A stretch of DNA of 64,000 nt from Hoplostethus atlanticus (Eukaryota > Chordata > Actinopteri > Trachichthyiformes > Trachichthyidae), in the NCBI GenBank assembly GCA_034670405.1, contig JAXDDX010000117.1:620001-684000 (forward strand). The letters run 5' to 3'. Below are positions 58,554 through 64,000 of this stretch, piece by piece. A program made the position numbers and the translations under genes. The notes below the pieces were generated by a model. The model was not told where the DNA came from. It did no database searches and saw only the letters and a list, made by a program, of their open reading frames with translations. The first letter of the stretch is position 1. Every line of letters begins with the position of its first letter.

Positions 58554-59757
58554 CTCGACCGAGACTGCCCTCCTGGCAGTGACGGAGTCGCTCCATGCCG
58601 CTAGAGCGAACTCTCTCTCCTCTGTCCTGATACTCCTGGACCTGTCTGCAGCGTTTGACACGGTGAACCACCAGATCCTCCTCTCCACCCTTGAGGGGAT
58701 GGGTGTCTCAGGCTCTACACTCTCCATGTTTGCATCCTACCTGACGGATCGCTCCTACCAGGTGACGCTGAGAGGGTCTGTGTCAGAACCACACAGGCTC
58801 ACTACTGGGGTTCCGCAAGGCTCGGTTCTAGGCCCTCTCCTCTTTTCCCTCTACACAACATCTCTTGGTTCTGTTATCCATTCACACGACTTTTCCTACC
58901 ACTGCTATGCAGATGACACCCAGCTGATCCTGTCATTTCCCCCCTCTGACACACAAGTGGAGGCACGCATTGCTGCGTGTCTGGCAGACATCTTGGAGTG
59001 GATGTCGATGCACCACCTGAAGCTCAACCTGGACAAAACTGAGCTGATGTTCCTCCCGGGGAAGGGCTGTCCGCACCGAGACCTGGCCATCACCATTGAT
59101 AATGCTGTGGTGACGTCAACTCGGACTGCGAGGAATCTGGGTGTGACCCTGGACGACCAACTGTCGTTCTCGGCAAACATCGCATCAGTGACACGCTCCT
59201 GCAGATTCCTCCTCTACAACATCAGGAGGATTCGCCCCTTCCTCACTGACAAGGCAGCGCAGGTGCTCATCCAGGCTCTTGTCATCTCCCGCCTGGACTA
59301 CTGCAACTCCCTCCTTGCTGGTGCCCCGGCGTTTGCCATCAGACCTCTGGAGCTTGTTCAGAAAGCTGCAGCTCGTCTGGTGTTCAACTGCCCCAACTTC
59401 TCCCATACAACTACCCTTCTCCGTTCTCTACACTGGCTCCCTGTAGCGGCTCGCATCCAGTTCAAGACCCTGGTGCTAGCCTATAGGGCAGTGAAAGGAA
59501 CAGCTCCTTCTTACCTCCAGGCTATGGTCAAGCCTTACACCCCCGCCCGACCACTTCGCTCTGCTGCCTCGAGGCGACTGGTTGCCCCGTCGCTCAGAGG
59601 GCCCTGCGGCCGATCTACACGGTCACGGCTCTTCTCTGTCCTGGCCCCGCAGTGGTGGAATGAACTCCCCACTGATGTCAGGACAGCAGAGTCGCTGCCC
59701 ATTTTTCGCCGCAGGCTGAAAACCCACCTCTTCAGGAAACACTACTCTTCCCCTTAG
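58554..59757 (+). CDS. L2 reverse transcriptase, 5'-truncated but open
   Basis: The uninterrupted frame has TETALLAVTESLHAARANSL, LLDLSAAFDTVNHQILLSTL (first palm aspartate), TTGVPQGSVLGPLLFSLYTT, the catalytic YADD in SYHCYADDTQL (about 58907) and LNLDKTELMFLPG, then the L2 C-terminal region (LELVQKAAARLVFNCPNFSH, LHWLPVAARIQFKTLVLAYR) to FRKHYSSP-stop. The ATG-initiated frame from 58255 adds about 100 residues of MITE-derived sequence that are not part of the protein. The endonuclease and N-terminal RT are missing, so it cannot move alone. Confidence 0.8.
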
Positions 59758-60108
59758 CCATGCCTATTTGTCGTCAATTATGTGTCTGAGCTCTTGTTTA
59801 TTGGCTCTTGTTCATTTGATACACTTATTTGTCTTAGCTCTTGCTTATTTGGTTCACTTATTTGTCTTAGCTCTTGTTTATTTGATTCTCTTATTTGTCT
59901 CATTTGTTTAAGATATAGTAGGTTGCTAACTTATTGCACTCTTACCTTAACACTAGTTATGCTCTTAGTTGCTTGTTGAGGAAGGAAATGCACTTACGCT
60001 TTCTGGTGACTAGTAGTTTTCTTGCCTACCTATGTTGAATGCACTTATTGTAAGTCGCTTTGGATAAAAGCGTCTGCTAAATGACTGTAATGTAATGTAA
60101 TGTAATGT
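58554..60108 (+). mobile_element. L2-type LINE, 5'-truncated, with complete 3' end
   Basis: RT sequence starts in the fingers region. It is followed by a stop at 59755-59757 and a 350-bp 3' UTR ending in the classic L2 tail gtcgctttggataaaagcgt, ctgctaaatga and four gtaat pentamers. A 3' UTR block (ttatttgtcttagctcttg) is repeated two to three times at 59820-59905. Confidence 0.85.
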
Positions 60109-60624
60109 GTGTGATGATCAGTCCTCAGACTGCTTGAGCAACGGCAGGATTAGCATCTAAACGAGCTAGCGGGGCTAGACACGGGCTTGTTGGGCGTGGA
60201 AGAAGTAAGAAAATTAAAGCTGGAGTCATTAAAAGTAAAGTAAAGTAAAAGTAAAGTTATTGGTTGGAGTCAGGACTCATCTTAAAGTTATTTGTTGGGA
60301 CCAGTGTCTGTTTTATAAGTCTGTCGAACGTGTCAGGCTTGGTAAACTTTAGCCACCATTAGTACAATCGTGTTTGGTTGTTTGGCTGCGCTGTTTGGAT
60401 GCAAATAGATTGCATCCAATAATATATTGGTTAACTAGCTCAACAAAATTGTCAATCCTAGCTTGTCTGCAAGTTGTATTCAATAAGCTTATGGACATGA
60501 GCCATAAATAGACCGGCTACAGCAGAGAGTGTCGCTCACACATCCACATCCACAAACACAAGCACAAGGCACGAAAGTACAATATTACACAGAATTGTTA
60601 TCAGTGAGAAACTAAGTGGAACCG

Positions 60625-60706
60625 CCTCAGCTGCCTCTTCCCATTCTGGGTCAGGCTCCGGCTCAAACATGTACGGTCTCAGTGTTGGTTCTGGAGCGGC
60701 CGCCAT
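60625..60706 (-). pseudogene. Possible first exon of a P2X7-like-domain protein
   Basis: On the minus strand the ATG at 60706 (context taaccATGGCGG) opens MAAAPEPTLRPYMFEPEPDP followed by EWEEAAEA. RPYxFEPE followed by an acidic run is the start I associate with stand-alone fish P2X7-like-domain proteins. No good donor follows and the frame continues unrelated, so it is likely a relic. Low-to-moderate certainty. Confidence 0.35.
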
Positions 60707-60795
60707 GGTTATGGTAGATTTCTGCATCAAGCTTATTTGTTTACCTTGAGCAGCATGGGCGCTCTGCTCTCCGCCTCCGCCAGGCCATTGCGTGT

Positions 60796-60891
60796 AGGTT
60801 GTATGTAATGAGCACTGCTCTGATTGGCCGCCTCACGCCGTGAGTGAGGCGTGAGGCGGCCAATCAGAGCAGTGCTCATTACATACAACCT
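60796..60891. repeat. 44-bp perfect inverted repeat (hairpin), 8-nt loop
   Basis: Arm 60796-60839 (aggttgtatgtaatgagcac and onward to cacgcc) is the exact complement of 60848-60891. The loop is gtgagtga. Pairing extends five more bases after one mismatch. Each arm contains a CCAAT core (ggccaatcag). Confidence 0.95.
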
Positions 60892-61337
60892 CCACGCCCT
60901 CAAAACAGCCTGTTCTTTACAATGGAGAAAATGAGAGACTGAAACACACACCACAGAAGCTGGTTTTAGGATTTTTTTTGATATAGACTTCACAAACGTC
61001 ACAAAGACCCCCAGGAACAGTTTAAATAGCCCAAAATGAGTACAATACCCCCCCTTTAAATTATATTAGTTGTGATTTTTCACACAACTCTCATAATTCT
61101 CTTGTATCGATGACGTCACTTGATAGGAGAACGTACGTCTGGGTTCTTCATTTCCGCCAAGCGCCAAATGACTTTATCCACCAAATTTGTCTTTGATTAA
61201 TGAATCAATAAAGATCACCTGGCTCACTGGCTGGTAACATTTTGAGACGATAACGTTTGAATGCCTCAGTTATATCCAGTCTCTGCCTATTGACAAACTT
61301 TGTCCTTGCTTGCCACCATACACTCTCTGACTATGAG

Positions 61338-61434
61338 CCAATCAAATCAAAGCAATACAATGGCTCCTGATTGGCTGCCTGTTACGCTGCTCTACGCAAA
61401 GGGATAAAACATCTGGCTGGGAGCCGAGTTGAGC
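61338..61434 (+). promoter_or_regulatory. Candidate promoter: CCAAT, inverted CCAAT, TATA-like box
   Basis: Forward CCAAT at 61338-61342, inverted CCAAT (attgg) at 61370-61374 and gataaaac at 61403-61410, with spacing suited to transcription start near 61435. It lies in a locally GC-richer segment outside the TTAA element. Confidence 0.45.
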
Positions 61435-61480
61435 CGAAGCTGGTTAGTTGGTCGCATAACAGCTGACCATGTAACTACAG
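61435..61480 (+). other. Candidate non-coding first exon
   Basis: Sequence from the expected start site to a strong donor (actacag|gtaagac, donor at 61481). The only ATG (61469) is followed at once by TAA, so the exon would be 5' UTR. No downstream coding exon was recognised before the window ends. Confidence 0.35.
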
Positions 61481-62510
61481 GTAAGACATTTTATTGTTTC
61501 TAACCTTACATACACTTGCAAGTAGTTTCCCAGTAGTTAGCTAGCGTAATCTCCTTATATTCATTGTAATTTTCAGCCCTGCTCATATTGTAATGGTTAC
61601 AGCTGATGTAACTTAGTGCAACAATTAGTAATGTAATTAGCGCTATGACAACAAATAGGCCTAGCCAAAGTTAACCGGTACCCTTATACAGCCTAACAGC
61701 TAACAAAGGCAAATAACTTGATCTAGAAATCTAGTTAAGTTACTGGATTTCAATAGCATGACTAAATGCAATGACTTCTGGCAGCAGTAGCAACTTTTAA
61801 AACTACCATATGTGTTTATGTGTGATCCAGCTGATACATTATCTGTACAATATAACCAAGATACCACAGGTAAATAATGTATAGTATGAACTCAAATTCT
61901 GGTGTATTAATATCAGTGCAGTGTCAACATTCAACATCTAAACTTTTGATATCTTTGTCATTAGAATACAGAATACACTAAACAATGCTAATACTAATAG
62001 AAACACTCCCTCAAAAGGTTTTGAACACGGTCCTGTGTCCCTGATTTTTGCAAGGTGACCAAGCGTGGTGCATCAACCTTCACTCCAAACCGACCTTTGC
62101 GACAGTGACTGCTGCATTGTTTTTGGCTTGTGTCAGAGGTGTGGTGACAGTAGATGGTGTCTCCCTTTGCCGTTTTTGATGAATGTGGGAGCAGTGTCAG
62201 TCCCTCCACAGATTGCTCTGGAATCTCAACTGCCTGCCTTTCAGACACTGAGTCATCGGTCAAAGTTGGTATCTCATCCTGTGTCTCACTATATTCATCC
62301 AGAAGACCCCTCCAGAAGAGGCTTTGAACCTCTCCACGGACAGTTGATAATATTTATCTCCATCCTCCTCTTCAGCACTTCAAAGCAACCTCAGGAGCTG
62401 GTTGCCATTCTCAGAGGTCGAACTATGCTTTGAGTTGATGTTCCTTGATCTTGTCAAGGCTCGCTCATGGTGGATGTCCCTCGGGTACACCTGTGCTTCA
62501 GGAAAGGCAC
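61481..62510. other. Unassigned stretch
   Basis: No gene recognised. Overlapping frames 62065-62433 plus and 61994-62263 minus carry no known motif. Confidence 0.3.
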
Positions 62511-62514
62511 AGTG

Positions 62515-63065
62515 TAGTGGAGGGTCTTCTGCATGCTGCTTCTCTGGCTTTCATCCCCAGTCCAATGGCCAGATGGAGAGGACCAACCAGGTGCCGGAGA
62601 CGACCCTGCGATCCCTCACCTCTGACCATCCTGCCTTCTGGGCCTCCCTGCTGACATGGGTATGCCCATAACAGTCTCCCCTCTTCATCCTCAGGCATGT
62701 CGCTGTTCGAATGCCAGCTGGGATACCAACCACTGCTATTCCGCGAGCAGGAGTCCAAGGTGGAGGTTCCAGCAGCCCGGGACTTCATCCGCAGGTGTCA
62801 CCACACCTGGAGACATGCCCGAGCAGCAATGTTGCGGGCCAGTTCCCGGCATACTCTACTCGCCAACTGCAGGAGCAGACCTGCGGCGCCCTACCAGCCT
62901 GGAGACAAGGTTTGGCTATCTGCCCGGGACCTGCCACTCAGGGTGGAGAACTGCAAGCTCACCCCTAGGTACATTGGGCCCTTTGAGGTGGAGAAAAGGA
63001 TTAACCCGGTCTCCTATCATCTCCGCCTTCCCCGAACCTTAGTCCTGTACGGGACTAGTATTTAA
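62515..63065 (+). pseudogene. Ty3/gypsy integrase C-terminal fragment
   Basis: Contains the third catalytic block in SGFHPQSNGQMERTNQVPE (about 62549), then HPAFWASLLTWV, and in another frame MSLFECQLGYQPLLFREQES, LPLRVENCKLTPRYIGPFEV and EKRINPVSYHLRLPRTL before a stop at 63063. Same group as the 21.5-26 kb element but on the opposite strand and independently decayed. The region before SGFHPQ is shortened by a small deletion. Confidence 0.75.
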
Positions 63066-63146
63066 TGTAGCAGCCCTATTGGCTTCTGATTTTGTTATCT
63101 TTACTTACCTGTTATTAAACGCCCATTCCTTGAGTTTCTTCCAGTC

Positions 63147-63235
63147 CTCAAATCAAATCAAATCACATTTATTTGTATAGCCCTTAATCACCGTTACAGT
63201 CTCTAAGGGCTTCACAGTGCCCAACATGTAAAACA
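63147..63235 (-). repeat. LINE-type 3' tail repeat
   Basis: caaatcaaatcaaatcacat followed by ttatttgtatagcccttaat, on the minus strand the end of a retroposon with (TTTGA)n tail that is frequent in fish DNA. Family not assigned. Confidence 0.4.
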
Positions 63236-64000
63236 ATAAATGGTTAGTACACGCCTGCCTGCTCTCGTCTCTTCTGCATTTGAGTCCTCACACCCCGTTG
63301 TTACAGACAAATATTTGCACATAGTGGTTATACCTGTCCTACATAGCCGAAATATCCATTCTCTTCACATGTTTTTTATTAGATTTGACATTCCTTTATG
63401 AAGATATATTTGCTGTAGGCAAGTATGTTTAATGAACATGAGTAGTATAGGTGATATATCTCTGACATGACTGGGTTAGCTTTCAAACAGTACATAAGTC
63501 ATTGTAATAGAGTTATAACAGGGTCAGGTGAAATATATAGAATATAATTTGTATACATAATGTTACATAATTAAATAGCCTGCTAAGATAGCAGGCTATT
63601 TATACCTTAGATACCTTCAGTCTTTCTTTTAAGTTTCACAGGCCAGGATGCAAGTTAGGAAAGTTCTCGTGCTGTTGCTCACAAAAATTGATGATTTGAA
63701 TTTCTTTACACTACTGGTAACGCTAAACAAATATGCAAGACAAATTCATTCCATTAAGTTATTTATTGCTTTAAGTCCATACAACAGAGTTCATGCTTTC
63801 ATCCAGTCAGTGTGTAGTAGTCGCATAAAAGTAAAGAACACATTTGCATAGAAATCTGGATTTCAGCATTAACAGAGTGTAAAATCGCAGCAGTGGTATC
63901 AGTAGCAACAAGACTTACTGAGAGAGACAATGTACATAATGCACAGATTTGTGCACAGATTTGTGCATTATGAAAAGTAAAAATATTCATATATTTTATT
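63236..64000. other. Non-coding end of window
   Basis: No gene seen apart from the hairpin at 63572-63602. A cacagatttgtg word is repeated at 63950-63966. Confidence 0.35.
63572..63602. repeat. 14-bp perfect hairpin, 3-nt loop
   Basis: taaatagcctgcta, loop aga, tagcaggctattta. Possibly the remnant of a small MITE. Confidence 0.85.

Larger units (their letters stand above)
57830..61055. mobile_element. TTAA-flanked DNA transposon with nested insertions
   Basis: Bounded by TTAA at 57826-57829 and 61056-61059. Left end aggtcccatattatgg, right end (reverse-complemented) aagggggggtattgtact, an imperfect inverted pair of a type common in fish. Inside are a Harbinger MITE (58132-58379), an L2 LINE (58554-60108), a P2X7-like start exon on the minus strand (60625-60706) and a 44-bp perfect hairpin (60796-60891). 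TTAA duplication fits Kolobok or piggyBac groups. No transposase seen. Confidence 0.5.

Noticed and set aside
1..64000. CRISPR arrays, operons, ribosome binding sites, rRNA genes
   Set aside because: Not expected in and not seen in this vertebrate sequence; tandem repeats present have no spacer-repeat structure.

Overview
This is vertebrate nuclear DNA, most likely from a ray-finned (teleost) fish. No prokaryotic gene is present. The evidence is spliced reading frames with GT-AG introns, CA/GA microsatellites, and a typically teleost mixture of mobile elements: Rex1-like and L2 LINEs, Ty3/gypsy elements with TGTCACGG-type LTRs, a DIRS-type element, Merlin, PIF/Harbinger, hAT, Tc1/mariner and TTAA-type DNA transposons. 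P2X7-like domain fragments and tRNA relics are also present. I cannot name the species.

Layout. 0.7-5.2 kb holds the best protein gene: a four-exon, uninterrupted Merlin/IS1016-type (ISXO2-like DDE) transposase, with a Rex1-like LINE in intron 1 and a TTAA-type MITE in intron 3. 5.3-10.3 kb holds a 170-bp tandem repeat, DNA-transposon arms, a LINE scrap, a Tc1 relic and decayed tRNA-Leu/Gln genes. 10.3-13.5 kb is a solo LTR carrying a Harbinger element and a hAT element side by side, each with perfect target-site duplications. 14-19.5 kb holds Harbinger and LINE debris. 21.1-27.4 kb is a Tc1/IS630-type transposon with 35-bp perfect inverted ends, split by a decayed Ty3/gypsy element. 27.6-36.5 kb holds two solo LTRs (one inside a DIRS-type element on the minus strand), a decayed hAT transposase and a hAT MITE. 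Around 41.3-41.9 kb is a probable host promoter and first coding exon. 42.8-46.6 kb holds a broken L2, a Gmr1-like gypsy fragment (integrase upstream of reverse transcriptase) and a deleted Tc1. 46.6-57.8 kb is mostly non-coding apart from a P2X7-like domain relic. 57.8-61.1 kb is a TTAA-flanked element holding a Harbinger MITE, an L2 LINE and a 44-bp perfect hairpin. A second candidate host promoter with a non-coding first exon lies at 61.3-61.5 kb, and a gypsy integrase tail at 62.5-63.1 kb.

How it works together. The window is mainly a record of repeated insertion into non-coding DNA. Only the Merlin gene, the exon at 41.7 kb and possibly the promoter at 61.3 kb look like functioning transcription units. 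Almost every other coding stretch is a truncated, frameshifted or active-site-deleted transposable-element gene. Family names come from motifs I recognised by eye. No database search was run.
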